Assembly: GCA_942490645.1 (NCBI GenBank)
Contig: CALNXN010000010.1
Location: 248,001-312,000 of the forward strand
Direction: 5' to 3'
Source: CALNXN01 sp942490645
GTDB taxonomy: Bacteria; Pseudomonadota; Alphaproteobacteria; Rhodobacterales; Rhodobacteraceae
Length of the DNA stretch: 64,000 nt
The notes under the pieces were generated by a model. That model saw only the letters and a list, made by a program, of their open reading frames with translations, was not told the origin of the DNA and did no database searches. Position 1 is the stretch's first letter. Each line of letters begins with the position of its first letter. Below are positions 1 through 7,674 of the stretch, piece by piece. Both the position numbers and the translations under genes were made by a program.

Positions 1-1025
1 ACCGCGGACCCGGTTTCGACCTGCGTCCACATCACTTTGGCCCGATCACCACGACAATCGGCGCGTTTGGTGACAAAATTATAGATGCCGCCCTTGCCTT
101 CTTCGTCGCCCGGATACCAGTTCTGCACGGTCGAATATTTTACTTCGGCATCTTCTTCGATGACGATCTCAACCACCGCGGCGTGCAGCTGCGCGATGTC
201 ACGCTGGGGCGCTGTGCAGCCCTCCAAATAGCTGACATAGCTGCCTTTGTCGGCAATGATCAGCGTCCGCTCAAACTGTCCGGTGTTTTCGGCGTTGATG
301 CGGAAATATGTGCTCAACTCCATCGGGCAACGCACACCGGGCGGCACGTAGACAAACGATCCATCCGAAAAGACAGCGGAATTCAGCGTCGCATAATAAT
401 TGTCAGACACCGGCACGACCGACCCGAGGTATTTCTTGACCAACTCGGGGTGCTCTTTGATGGCCTCCGAAATGGAGCAGAAGATCACGCCCGCTTTTTT
501 TAACTCTTCCTGAAACGTGGTGCCGACCGACACGGAATCAAACACCGCGTCCACGGCAACCTTGCGCGGCTCATCGCCCAGTTCTTCAGCCCCCTCGACC
601 CCGGCCAGGATCATCTGCTCCTTCAGCGGGATGCCCAGTTTCTTGTATGTTTCCAGAAGCTTGGGGTCGACCTCATCCAAGGACTTCGGCTTGACTTCCA
701 TGGATTTGGGGCGCGCATAATAATATTGGTCCTGAAAATCGATCTCCGGATAATCGACCATCGCCCACTTGGGCTCTTCTTTTTGAAGCCACCGCTCATA
801 AGCAGCCAGCCGCCACTCCGTCATCCACTCGGGCTCTTCGTTCTTTTCGGAAATCAACCGTACGATGTCGGGGCCCAGTCCCTTGGGCGCATATTCCATC
901 TCGATGTCAGTCGACCAGCCGTGTTTGTACTTCCCGCCGACTTCACGCACCGCATCCACGGTATCCTGATCGACGCCGTCCTTGACGACAACATCCTCTG
1001 TCACCGGTTGATCCAAAGCTGTCAT
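1..1025 (-). CDS. sufB: Fe-S cluster assembly protein SufB (partial, N-terminal part)
   Basis: About 341 N-terminal residues of SufB, the scaffold subunit of the SufBCD complex that builds Fe-S clusters in the cytoplasm. The gene runs leftward out of the window, so the C-terminus is missing. Reading the minus strand gives the characteristic SufB stretches KHGWSTDIEMEYAPKGL near the start, YYYARPKS, and further on the VPPGVRCPMELSTYFRIN region that is strongly conserved in SufB. The ATG is preceded by a clear GGAGG eight bases upstream. It lies 15 bp downstream of the cysteine desulfurase gene and in the same direction, so iscR, the desulfurase and sufB look like one operon; sufC and sufD are expected just outside the window. 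Identity is secure; only the truncation limits the call. Confidence 0.96.
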   Translation of the reverse strand, partial: MTALDQPVTEDVVVKDGVDQDTVDAVREVGGKYKHGWSTDIEMEYAPKGLGPDIVRLISEKNEEPEWMTEWRLAAYERWLQKEEPKWAMVDYPEIDFQDQYYYARPKSMEVKPKSLDEVDPKLLETYKKLGIPLKEQMILAGVEGAEELGDEPRKVAVDAVFDSVSVGTTFQEELKKAGVIFCSISEAIKEHPELVKKYLGSVVPVSDNYYATLNSAVFSDGSFVYVPPGVRCPMELSTYFRINAENTGQFERTLIIADKGSYVSYLEGCTAPQRDIAQLHAAVVEIVIEEDAEVKYSTVQNWYPGDEEGKGGIYNFVTKRADCRGDRAKVMWTQVETGSA

Positions 1026-1040
1026 CTTAACCTCCAATAC

Positions 1041-2222
1041 TCACGCCGCACGGGCACGAAATTTCCGTTCTCTTTCAAGCCATGCATCGCAAAAGCGCAG
1101 CACGTCTTCTTTTGTTGTCTCTAGCCCCAGCGACACCCTGATGGCACTGCTGGCGACCGCATCGTCATATCCCATCGCCCTGAGAACCCGGCTGGCCCGC
1201 ACCTTCCCGCTGGAACAAGCAGACCCGGCGCTGATGGCAAACCCGGCCAAGTCCATCTGGATCACCTGCGCCTCGCCTTTCCACCCCGGTGTCGCAATAC
1301 ACGACGTGTTCGGAAGACGCTCAGATCCTTTCCCGACAAAAATAGTTGTATTTGTCGAAGCCTCAAGGGTCTTTTCTAGAATATTTCTAAGTTCAGCAAT
1401 TTCATCCCACCGACCCGCAACAACATCGCGCCCCGCCGCTTCGGCCGCAGCGCCAAATCCGGCAATGCCAATGATGTTTTCTGTACCAGAGCGCCGGCCC
1501 ATTTCCTGACCACCTCCGCGCAAAATCGGCTGCGGGTCATCTGCAGTAAAGTTAATCAATGCACCGACGCCTTTGGGCCCGCCCAACTTGTGCGCCGACA
1601 AGATCATATAGGCCGGGCGCTGGTCGTGGAGAAAGGTCACGGGTATTTTGCCGGCGACCTGAGTGATATCGCAGACCACCGCATAGGGCAGCATCTGCGC
1701 GCCCAAATCCCGCGCGCGCCCATCCGCTACAACCGTGCCCCCAGGCGCCAGCACACCGGTCTCGCTGTTCGCCGCCGACATGGCCACCAACGCCACGTCG
1801 CCCGCCGCCTTGCCCCCAGAAGATCCCGACAGCGACGTCAACCACCCGCCAAAGGCACTGATCCCCTGCTGATCCCAACCGCCGTCTGGACCATAAAGCG
1901 ATGGCAACTCTGCCTCACTCCATGCCAGGAAACAGTCGTGCTCCGTTGGCAAAGCGCCAAAAACCCCACCATGCCGACCCTTTTGCGCAACAGCCAATGC
2001 AGCAGCCTCGGTGGCACTTCCAGTAAACACCACCTGATTGCGCCCACACCCAACCAGATCTGCCACCTGCGCCCGGGCCCGCTCCATCAACGCTTTGGCC
2101 GCACGCCCCTCCGCATGCACCGACGCCGGGTTCCCCATCACATCCATAGCTGCGATCATCGCATCACGTGCCTCAGCACGCAGCGGCGTCGTCGCATTGT
2201 GATCCAAGTAAACCCGGCTCAA
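1041..2222 (-). CDS. Cysteine desulfurase, class V aminotransferase (NifS/IscS type)
   Basis: A 393-residue PLP enzyme that takes sulfur from L-cysteine, leaving alanine, and passes it on as persulfide for Fe-S assembly. The PLP lysine is K212 in the SAHKLGGPKG motif, and the persulfide cysteine is C336 in SAGSACSSGK, followed by the conserved arginine-rich RASRVLRAMG segment. The long cysteine loop points to the IscS/NifS class rather than the SufS class. No ATG opens the frame: the start appears to be TTG, supported by GAGG six bases upstream. It sits between iscR and sufB on the same strand, the arrangement usual in Rhodobacterales, where this copy often precedes the suf genes. It could be labelled iscS or nifS; I leave the symbol open. 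Confidence 0.93.
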   Translation of the reverse strand: MSRVYLDHNATTPLRAEARDAMIAAMDVMGNPASVHAEGRAAKALMERARAQVADLVGCGRNQVVFTGSATEAAALAVAQKGRHGGVFGALPTEHDCFLAWSEAELPSLYGPDGGWDQQGISAFGGWLTSLSGSSGGKAAGDVALVAMSAANSETGVLAPGGTVVADGRARDLGAQMLPYAVVCDITQVAGKIPVTFLHDQRPAYMILSAHKLGGPKGVGALINFTADDPQPILRGGGQEMGRRSGTENIIGIAGFGAAAEAAGRDVVAGRWDEIAELRNILEKTLEASTNTTIFVGKGSERLPNTSCIATPGWKGEAQVIQMDLAGFAISAGSACSSGKVRASRVLRAMGYDDAVASSAIRVSLGLETTKEDVLRFCDAWLERERKFRARAA

Positions 2223-2297
2223 GACCGACCTCGTTCATTGTTCCGCAAATATGCCGGGGGGGTCGCAAAGCGACGGGGGCAGCGCCCCCAAACCCGC

Positions 2298-2759
2298 TCA
2301 AACATCATCGACCACCGAAAAAAGATTTGGAACGGCAGGACAGGGCGCGAGATCGTTCTTCACCACATCCGACAATCTGGTTTGGTGCAAGAACACATAA
2401 ACATGGGCGCTCAACCCTTCCCACAATCGGTTTGTCAGAGACTGCGCGCGGCTGCCGGACGCGCCACCCGAGGCACCGGCGCCTTTGTGCATGGCATTTA
2501 CCATTTCATCCACGGCCGCCAAAATATCCACCACGCGAATTTCAGAGGCCGGACGCGCCAATCTGTAGCCGCCGCCCGGCCCGCGCACGGATGCCACCAG
2601 TTCAGCGCGGCGCAGCTTGACGAACAACTGCTCCAGATATGGCAACGATATGGACTGCCGTTCGGCAATATCACCCAGCGAAACCAACTGCCCCGGCGGG
2701 TGCAGTGCGATATCCGCCAGCGCCACCATCGCATAACGCCCTTTTGTCGAAAGCTTCAT
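2298..2759 (-). CDS. iscR: Rrf2-family regulator IscR (lacks the three cluster cysteines)
   Basis: A 153-residue Rrf2 regulator that heads the Fe-S assembly genes. The N-terminus MKLSTKGRYAMVALADIAL and the PYLEQLFVKLRRAELVASVRG wing are typical IscR winged-helix sequence. In E. coli IscR three cysteines (92, 98, 104) hold a [2Fe-2S] cluster; here the matching stretch, residues about 91-106, is a Gly/Ala/Ser-rich loop without any cysteine. The only cysteine is C140 near the C-terminus. A Rhodobacter sphaeroides IscR with unusual cluster ligation has been described, so this is probably a lineage trait and not a broken gene. The gene likely regulates itself together with the desulfurase and sufB. 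An inverted repeat at 2860-2874 upstream may add Irr control. Confidence 0.92.
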   Translation of the reverse strand: MKLSTKGRYAMVALADIALHPPGQLVSLGDIAERQSISLPYLEQLFVKLRRAELVASVRGPGGGYRLARPASEIRVVDILAAVDEMVNAMHKGAGASGGASGSRAQSLTNRLWEGLSAHVYVFLHQTRLSDVVKNDLAPCPAVPNLFSVVDDV

Positions 2760-2859
2760 TTGTGGCCCCCTCGCACGCGCAGTTGCGTCTATTCATTGAC
2801 GTCGGCGCGTGAAAACCCTAAGTCGAGATCGCGCACCACATTCAGATGGATGCGCACAA

Positions 2860-2874
2860 TTAGAACCGTTCTAA
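2860..2874. promoter_or_regulatory. Inverted repeat resembling an Irr iron-control element (ICE)
   Basis: The perfect palindrome TTAGAAC-C-GTTCTAA lies in the 177 bp between the divergent iscR and hydrolase genes, about 100 bp upstream of iscR. Its TTAGAA/TTCTAA arms match what I remember of Irr boxes in alphaproteobacteria, and iscR-suf genes are known Irr targets in this group. The repeat is seen directly; the Irr assignment is inference. Confidence 0.5.
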
Positions 2875-2936
2875 GGTGCCTGAGTGAAGCAGTCAAGAAT
2901 TCAAGCCGGCACCCACAGACTGAAGTAAGGACGCCC

Positions 2937-3590
2937 ATGCCCGAGGTCATCTTTCCCGGACCCGAAGGTCGCCTCGAAGGCCGCTATCATCCGCAAAAAG
3001 AACGTGACGCGCCGATCGCCATCGTGCTGCACCCCCATCCGCAATTTGGCGGCACCATGAACCACGTCGTGGTCCACCGTCTCCATTATGCATTCTACAA
3101 CATGGGCTTTACGGTCCTGCGGTTTAATTTCCGTGGCGTCGGGCGCAGCCAGGGCGAATATGATCAGGGCATCGGCGAGTTGTCGGATGCCGCTTCCGCG
3201 CTGGATTACCTGCAATCGATGAACAACAACTCCAAGCATTGTTGGGTTGCAGGTTTTTCGTTCGGCGCATGGATCGGCATGCAATTGCTCATGCGTCGAC
3301 CTGAAATCACCGGTTTCATTTCGGTTGCTCCGCCTGCCAATATGTATGACTTCTCGTTTCTGGCGCCCTGCCCCGCATCTGGTCTGGTGATCAACGGCAC
3401 TGCAGACCGCGTGGCCCCGCCCAGTGATACAGAGGCGCTTGTCAGCAAGTTGCATGAACAAAAAGGCATCACGATCACGCATCAGCAGATCGAAGGGGCT
3501 GGTCACTTCTTTGAACCGCCGCACATCGACACGCTGATCGACAGCACAACTGATTATGTGAAACGCCGCCTGACAGAAACATCGAGGTAG
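2937..3590 (+). CDS. Alpha/beta hydrolase (COG2945-like)
   Basis: A 217-residue cytoplasmic alpha/beta hydrolase. The nucleophile elbow is GFSFG (S108), the acid is probably D157 in NGTADRV, and the histidine H190 in GAGHFFEP, so the triad is complete. The HPHPQFGGTMNHVVV segment near residue 32 and RFNFRGVGRSQG near residue 62 are typical of the small hydrolases related to dienelactone hydrolase and S33 peptidases. The reading frame stays open far upstream, through the antisense of iscR, but the ATG at 2937 starts where homology begins. It leads a tight run with a 78-residue protein (4 bp gap) and an HD-domain protein. The substrate is unknown. Confidence 0.88.
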   Translation: MPEVIFPGPEGRLEGRYHPQKERDAPIAIVLHPHPQFGGTMNHVVVHRLHYAFYNMGFTVLRFNFRGVGRSQGEYDQGIGELSDAASALDYLQSMNNNSKHCWVAGFSFGAWIGMQLLMRRPEITGFISVAPPANMYDFSFLAPCPASGLVINGTADRVAPPSDTEALVSKLHEQKGITITHQQIEGAGHFFEPPHIDTLIDSTTDYVKRRLTETSR

Positions 3591-3594
3591 CCGC

Positions 3595-3831
3595 ATGGGT
3601 GTAATCGAAGACGCCGCAGACAAACTGGCCATGGAAAGCCTCAAGATCATCAATGAAACAGGCGATGATGCGTTTGTTCAAAGAATTGCCGATACAATCG
3701 GTGGTTCATCGCAAACCATGGAAGAGGCCTATCTGACAGCCGTCCGGGTGCGGCGTGCTGAACAACGCGCGCACCAATTGCTTGAACAGTTCAAAGCAGA
3801 ACTCGCCAAAGCCAAAGACACGGATGCCTGA
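3595..3831 (+). CDS. Small conserved helical protein of unknown function
   Basis: A 78-residue, charged, apparently all-helical protein with no signal peptide, membrane segment or cysteine. I do not recognise a family. The case for a real gene is its position: it starts four bases after the hydrolase stop, with AGGTAG just upstream of the ATG, and its stop overlaps the start of the next gene by eight bases, so the three genes look co-translated. The C-terminal half is rich in Arg, Glu, Gln and Lys and could form a coiled coil. Cytoplasmic location is likely. No function can be assigned from the sequence. Confidence 0.72.
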   Translation: MGVIEDAADKLAMESLKIINETGDDAFVQRIADTIGGSSQTMEEAYLTAVRVRRAEQRAHQLLEQFKAELAKAKDTDA

Positions 3832-4408
3832 CAGGCTTGACGACCAGATTGCCTTTTTGAACGAAGCCGATCGGCTCAAATCCGTTCTGCGTGGGTCTTA
3901 CCTGCACGACAATAGCCGACTTGAGAACTCCGCCGAACACTCTTGGCACGTGATGCTGCATGCCTTGGTGCTGGCCGATCAAGCCGAACCGGAAGTCGAG
4001 ATCGACCAGGTTCTCAAGATGCTGCTGCTCCACGATCTCGTTGAGATTGATGCAGGTGACAACCCCATTCACGGGATGATTGACCACGACGCGCAAGCCG
4101 CAGCCGAAGTTGCCGCAGCGGATCGCCTTTTCGGGCTGTTGCCAGCGGCACAAGGACAAGCATTTCGTGCCCTTTGGGACGAGTTTGAGGCCGCATCCAG
4201 CCCGAATGCGCGATTTGCCAAGGCAATGGACAGGCTCACCACACCACTCGCGAACCTTGAGAATGGCGGCGGATCATGGGTGGATTATGACGTGACGCTT
4301 GACCAGTTGGACACTCGCGTCGGCACGCCCATTTCGCGCGGCGCACCGCAGATATGGGCGTGGTTGCGCCCGAGGCTCAAAGCGTTTTTCGCGCGTTCTG
4401 TTCCGTAA
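3824..4408 (+). CDS. HD-domain phosphohydrolase (YfbR-like)
   Basis: A 194-residue HD-superfamily protein. The metal ligands are visible: H39 in SAEHSWH, the H70-D71 pair in LLLHDLVEIDAGD, and a later aspartate in FAKAMDRL. This pattern and length match the COG1896 group that includes the E. coli 5'-deoxynucleotidase YfbR. Likely a cytoplasmic, metal-dependent nucleotide phosphohydrolase; the exact substrate cannot be read from the sequence. The ATG at 3824 overlaps the end of the upstream 78-residue gene by eight bases, which argues for translational coupling. An earlier in-frame ATG at 3755 would lie inside that gene and adds no HD-like sequence, so it is not used. Confidence 0.87.
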   Translation: MPDRLDDQIAFLNEADRLKSVLRGSYLHDNSRLENSAEHSWHVMLHALVLADQAEPEVEIDQVLKMLLLHDLVEIDAGDNPIHGMIDHDAQAAAEVAAADRLFGLLPAAQGQAFRALWDEFEAASSPNARFAKAMDRLTTPLANLENGGGSWVDYDVTLDQLDTRVGTPISRGAPQIWAWLRPRLKAFFARSVP

Positions 4409-4501
4409 AAAACGTGTCCGCCAGAGCAGTACGGTTCAGACTTCGACATCACAACGCTTCCAAGACCTCACACGCACGGACCACTATCTGCGACATTTTC
4501 T

Positions 4502-4517
4502 GTATACATCGGTATAC
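4502..4517. promoter_or_regulatory. Twin GTATAC palindromes upstream of icd
   Basis: Two copies of the six-base palindrome GTATAC, at 4502-4507 and 4512-4517, are ten bases apart centre to centre, one helical turn, and lie 74 bp before the icd start. This is a plausible operator for a dimeric regulator; TGTATACA cores are seen with some GntR-family proteins. No regulator is implied by the window itself. Confidence 0.35.
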
Positions 4518-4590
4518 CGTCTAGCCAAGAGGCGTGTTCTGCGCTACACCGCGCGCAATTCGAATCCGTAAATCAAGCAGGAGCACACCC

Positions 4591-5805
4591 ATGACCAAGA
4601 TCAAGGTGGACAACCCAATCGTCGAAATGGACGGCGATGAAATGACCCGTATCATGTGGGATTTCATCAAAAAGAAGCTGATCCTTCCCTATCTGGACAT
4701 CGACCTTCTGTATTATGATCTGGGCATCGAAGAGCGTGACCGTACCAACGACCAGATCACGATCGATTCCGCGGAAAAAACCAAAGAAGTTGGTGTTGCG
4801 GTCAAATGCGCCACGATCACCCCGGACGAAGCACGGGTCGAGGAATTCGGTCTCAAGGAAATGTGGCGGTCGCCCAATGGCACCATCCGCAACATCCTGG
4901 GCGGCGTGATCTTTCGCCAACCCATCATCTGCAAAAACGTACCGCGCCTTGTGCCGGGTTGGACCAAACCCATCGTTGTGGGCCGCCACGCATTTGGTGA
5001 CCAATACCGCGCGACGGATTTCAAATTCCCCGGCGCAGGCAAGCTGACGATCAAATTCGTGGGCGATGACGGCACCGAGATTGAACGCGAAGTATTCCAG
5101 GCCCCCGGCGCTGGTGTCACGATGGCGATGTACAACCTTGATCAATCCATCATCGACTTTGCGCGCGCCTCGATGAACTACGGCCTCAATCTTGGCTGGC
5201 CGGTGTATTTGTCAACCAAGAATACGATCCTCAAACAGTATGACGGTCGTTTCCTTGAGCTTTTCCAGCACATCTACGAGACTGAATTCGAGGACAAATT
5301 CAAAGCCGCTGGTATCATTTACGAGCACCGCCTGATTGATGACATGGTGGCCTGTGCAATGAAATGGAACGGCGGTTACGTCTGGGCCTGCAAAAACTAT
5401 GACGGTGACGTGCAATCGGACACGGTCGCGCAGGGCTTTGGCTCTCTGGGCCTGATGACCTCTGTGCTGATGACGCCCGATGGCAAAACTGTCGAAGCCG
5501 AAGCCGCGCACGGCACGGTCACGCGCCACTACCGCCAGCACCAGAAAGGCGAAGAAACCTCCACGAACTCGATCGCGTCAATCTACGCCTGGACGGGCGG
5601 CTTGAAGCATCGCGGCAAATTGGATGGCAACACAGCCCTCACCAACTTTGCCGAAACGCTCGAAAAAGTTGTCGTGGACACAGTCGAAAGCGGCCACATG
5701 ACCAAAGATCTCGCGTTGCTGGTTGGACCCGACCAAAAATGGCTCACCACCATGGGCTTTTTGGAAAAGGTCGACGAGAACCTCAACAAAGCACTGGCCG
5801 GTTAA
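4591..5805 (+). CDS. icd: NADP-dependent isocitrate dehydrogenase
   Basis: A 404-residue enzyme of the TCA cycle, oxidatively decarboxylating isocitrate to 2-oxoglutarate and giving NADPH. The sequence is the homodimeric form close to mitochondrial IDH2: start MTKIKVDNPIVEMDGDEMTR, the substrate loop with KSPNGTIRN-like RSPNGTIRNILGG, PRLVPGWTKPIVVGRHAFGDQY, and the metal-binding region around DDMVACAMK and YDGDVQSD. The NADP-binding region AAHGTVTRHYR is present. It is not the monomeric IDH nor the E. coli type. The ATG at 4591 follows CAGGAG with normal spacing; a longer open frame upstream has no homology. Possible operator repeats lie upstream, and a strong terminator follows 22 bp after the stop. 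Confidence 0.97.
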   Translation: MTKIKVDNPIVEMDGDEMTRIMWDFIKKKLILPYLDIDLLYYDLGIEERDRTNDQITIDSAEKTKEVGVAVKCATITPDEARVEEFGLKEMWRSPNGTIRNILGGVIFRQPIICKNVPRLVPGWTKPIVVGRHAFGDQYRATDFKFPGAGKLTIKFVGDDGTEIEREVFQAPGAGVTMAMYNLDQSIIDFARASMNYGLNLGWPVYLSTKNTILKQYDGRFLELFQHIYETEFEDKFKAAGIIYEHRLIDDMVACAMKWNGGYVWACKNYDGDVQSDTVAQGFGSLGLMTSVLMTPDGKTVEAEAAHGTVTRHYRQHQKGEETSTNSIASIYAWTGGLKHRGKLDGNTALTNFAETLEKVVVDTVESGHMTKDLALLVGPDQKWLTTMGFLEKVDENLNKALAG

Positions 5806-5826
5806 CACGATCAGCCGAACCGAACG

Positions 5827-5855
5827 AGGGCCACCCCATACGGGTGGCCCTTTTT
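5827..5855 (+). terminator. Rho-independent terminator of icd
   Basis: A perfect 10-bp stem AGGGCCACCC / GGGTGGCCCT with a five-base loop (CATAC), followed by a run of T. It begins 22 bp after the icd stop and ends just before the convergent VPLPA-CTERM gene. Confidence 0.93.
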
Positions 5856-5863
5856 CGTTGGCA

Positions 5864-6316
5864 TCAGCCTACTTCTTTCAACCGTTTGAGGATCAGTAAC
5901 CCGCCCAGTCCCGCCAGCAGGAGGGGAATGCCGGCAGGCAGCGGAACTTCATGCAGCACCGGCGCAAGTTTTTCGTAGTGTCGCGGTCGGCGGATGATCC
6001 AGTCGGATGGATCTTTGCCTTGGATCACTTTGGCCATGACATCATACGCGCCCAAAATAAGTCCGCGCTTGATGTCCACCGTTTGCGAGGCGGTCCATGT
6101 CCACAAAGGAAATCCCTTCAGCGACGGAGAAACCTGCGCAATCCAGACATCGCCTTGCCAGACATTGCTGGCGATCTTGCCAGGGAACCCGCTGTGAATG
6201 GCAAAAGCTGAATGTACTTTGCCGGGCAGAATTTCCGATGGAATGGTCGTTGCCGAAACATGGCTGGGTACACACAAACCAATCGCCAGCAGCGCTGACG
6301 TGATGAACATTTTCAT
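5864..6316 (-). CDS. VPLPA-CTERM sorting-domain protein, short
   Basis: A 150-residue exported protein. It begins with a signal peptide (MKMFITSALLAIGLCVPSHVSA) and ends with the sorting tripartite signal: the VPLPAG motif, a hydrophobic helix (IPLLLAGLGGLLI) and a basic tail LKRLKEVG. Proteins of this type are cut and attached at the cell surface by an exosortase (the VPLPA form is linked to XrtD). The middle part, with several tryptophans, is not recognised. The start at 6316 is chosen because AGGGAAG sits at proper distance and the signal peptide follows directly; the longer frame to 6349 is not needed. No exosortase is encoded nearby. Two more proteins with this tail lie in the window. 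Confidence 0.82.
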   Translation of the reverse strand: MKMFITSALLAIGLCVPSHVSATTIPSEILPGKVHSAFAIHSGFPGKIASNVWQGDVWIAQVSPSLKGFPLWTWTASQTVDIKRGLILGAYDVMAKVIQGKDPSDWIIRRPRHYEKLAPVLHEVPLPAGIPLLLAGLGGLLILKRLKEVG

Positions 6317-6427
6317 GGTTGCTTCCCTAAATGACGTAGCGGTCATCAAAGCGGGCAGCCGTTAAAATTCCGATAAAATTTGCATCAAAGGCTCGGTTTT
6401 GATGGTCGAACCGTCAGATCCGGAGAT

Positions 6428-6631
6428 TTATCCGCGGGCTTGGATGCGCTCATAGAGCTGCGTGATGATCCGGCTCGCGGTTTTCTCAAACAGGCACGGC
6501 ACGAAGGCATGCACCAACGCAGCCCCTGCCGCCGCAAATAGCGTGATGGCGAAACGGAGCGCAAACATCATGTGTTGCAGAAAGGTTTCGTCGACAGTCG
6601 CGGGATGGCTCAGGAAAATACGCTGGAACAT
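6428..6631 (-). CDS. DUF6356 family small membrane protein
   Basis: A 67-residue protein with one central hydrophobic segment (FALRFAITLFAAAGAALVHAFVP) flanked by a polar N-terminus with FLSHPATVDETFLQHM and a C-terminal stretch TASRIITQLYERI. The pattern HPA-E-F-HM-F, followed by a helix with LVHA-P-LF, and then a TxSR-I-LYER ending, is what I recall of DUF6356, a family of alphaproteobacterial inner-membrane proteins without known function. It is isolated: the Lrp-family gene is divergent from it and the VPLPA-CTERM gene lies downstream on the same strand beyond a 111-bp gap. Confidence 0.7.
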   Translation of the reverse strand: MFQRIFLSHPATVDETFLQHMMFALRFAITLFAAAGAALVHAFVPCLFEKTASRIITQLYERIQARG

Positions 6632-6730
6632 GATGGTCTCCGTGAGTGAGTGTTGGATATTTGTACCTCAACCTTGCTGAGACGTTGTCCCAAACTTGGA
6701 ACGATTTGACTTGTGTGCGGGACAATTTCC

Positions 6731-6742
6731 ACCAATATTGGT
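6731..6742. promoter_or_regulatory. Perfect palindrome just upstream of the Lrp-family gene
   Basis: ACCAATATTGGT, a 12-base perfect palindrome, ends four bases before the ATG at 6747, where a ribosome-binding site would be expected and none is seen. It is a good candidate for an autoregulatory operator of the Lrp/AsnC protein encoded next to it. The site is seen directly; its role is inference. Confidence 0.45.
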
Positions 6743-6746
6743 ATTT

Positions 6747-7205
6747 ATGGTGACATTTGATGATATTGATCGGCGACTGTTGAGCGCTTTGCAACGTGAT
6801 GCCAACCAATCACTGGACGATCTTGCAAAGCGCGTTCACCTCAGTCGCAACGCGGTATGGCGGCGGATCAAGGCGCTGGACGCGAGCGGGGTGATTACCT
6901 CACGCGTCACGCTGTTGGATCCAGTTAAACTGGATCTTGGGTTGATGGTCTTCATTCAGGTCCGCACGAGCGCGCACGCGCCTGATTGGCTGGACAAATT
7001 CAGCAGAGCAACGCGCGAAATGCCGGAAATTCTGGGCGTGTACCGAATGACCGGCGATCTGGATTATTTGATCCGGGCCCGTGTAAGAGATATGGCGGAT
7101 TATGACAGGCTTTATCAGGCGCTCATTCGCAAGGTTCCGCTTTCGGATGTATCCGCCAGTTTCGTGATGGAGCAGATCAAAGACACACACGAATTGCCAC
7201 TTTGA
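6747..7205 (+). CDS. Lrp/AsnC family transcriptional regulator
   Basis: A 152-residue regulator of the feast/famine family. Residues 1-60 form the winged helix-turn-helix (DDIDRRLLSALQRDANQSL, then LAKRVHLSRNAVWRRIKAL), and the rest is the RAM ligand-binding domain, with the conserved core GVYRMTGDLDYLIRARV. Length is normal. The start MVTFDDIDRRLL is chosen by homology; the reading frame is open to 6696 but the extra residues are unlike the family. No Shine-Dalgarno sequence precedes this start, and a 12-base palindrome ends four bases before it, suggesting a leaderless or autoregulated transcript. The SMR transporter follows 16 bp later and may be co-transcribed and controlled by it. Confidence 0.9.
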   Translation: MVTFDDIDRRLLSALQRDANQSLDDLAKRVHLSRNAVWRRIKALDASGVITSRVTLLDPVKLDLGLMVFIQVRTSAHAPDWLDKFSRATREMPEILGVYRMTGDLDYLIRARVRDMADYDRLYQALIRKVPLSDVSASFVMEQIKDTHELPL

Positions 7206-7221
7206 GCCAGAAGGCGCCATT

Positions 7222-7557
7222 ATGCCCCCTCATTATGTTTATCTCTTTTTTGCAGTTGCCGCGGAAACGATCGGCACATCCGCGTTGCAGGCCAGTCAGC
7301 AATTCACCCGCCTTTGGCCATCGATTATCGTCGTCGTTGCCTATGGCGTCGCCTTTTATCTTCTTGGTCTGGCACTGAAATACATGCCGGTTGGTGTGGT
7401 CTATGCAATATGGTCCGGGCTTGGGATCGTGATGATCGCGGGCATTGGCTTTGTGGTCTTCAAACAGCGTCTGGACGGACCGGCCTTGATCGGGCTGGCG
7501 ATGATCATAGCGGGAATTCTGGTGATCCATCTGTTCTCCAACACGACGCAATACTAA
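7222..7557 (+). CDS. Small multidrug resistance (SMR) family efflux pump
   Basis: A 111-residue inner-membrane protein with four transmembrane helices. The essential glutamate of the family is present in the first helix (FFAVAAETIGTSAL), and the second and third helices contain the family signatures YGVAFYLLGLALKYMP and VVYAIWSGLGIV. These fit the EmrE branch, which exchanges protons for quaternary-ammonium or other lipophilic cations, better than the Gdx/SugE guanidinium branch, but the substrate cannot be fixed by eye. It follows the Lrp-type regulator by 16 bp, probably in one transcript. A single gene rather than a paired SMR set, so a homodimer is expected. Confidence 0.92.
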   Translation: MPPHYVYLFFAVAAETIGTSALQASQQFTRLWPSIIVVVAYGVAFYLLGLALKYMPVGVVYAIWSGLGIVMIAGIGFVVFKQRLDGPALIGLAMIIAGILVIHLFSNTTQY

Positions 7558-7674
7558 GGCTTACCCGGCCGCACCGATTTACACTGGATTTCTGCGCCGC
7601 AGCGCGGTATGCGCGCATCAACTGAACGCGCCGAGGTATTTCTCGCGCATCCTCCCTATCAAAGGCATGACCTC

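Noticed and set aside
1590..2936. Very long open frame running from 1590 through to the hydrolase
   Set aside because: It is the antisense of the desulfurase and iscR in an open frame; alpha/beta hydrolase sequence begins only at 2937.
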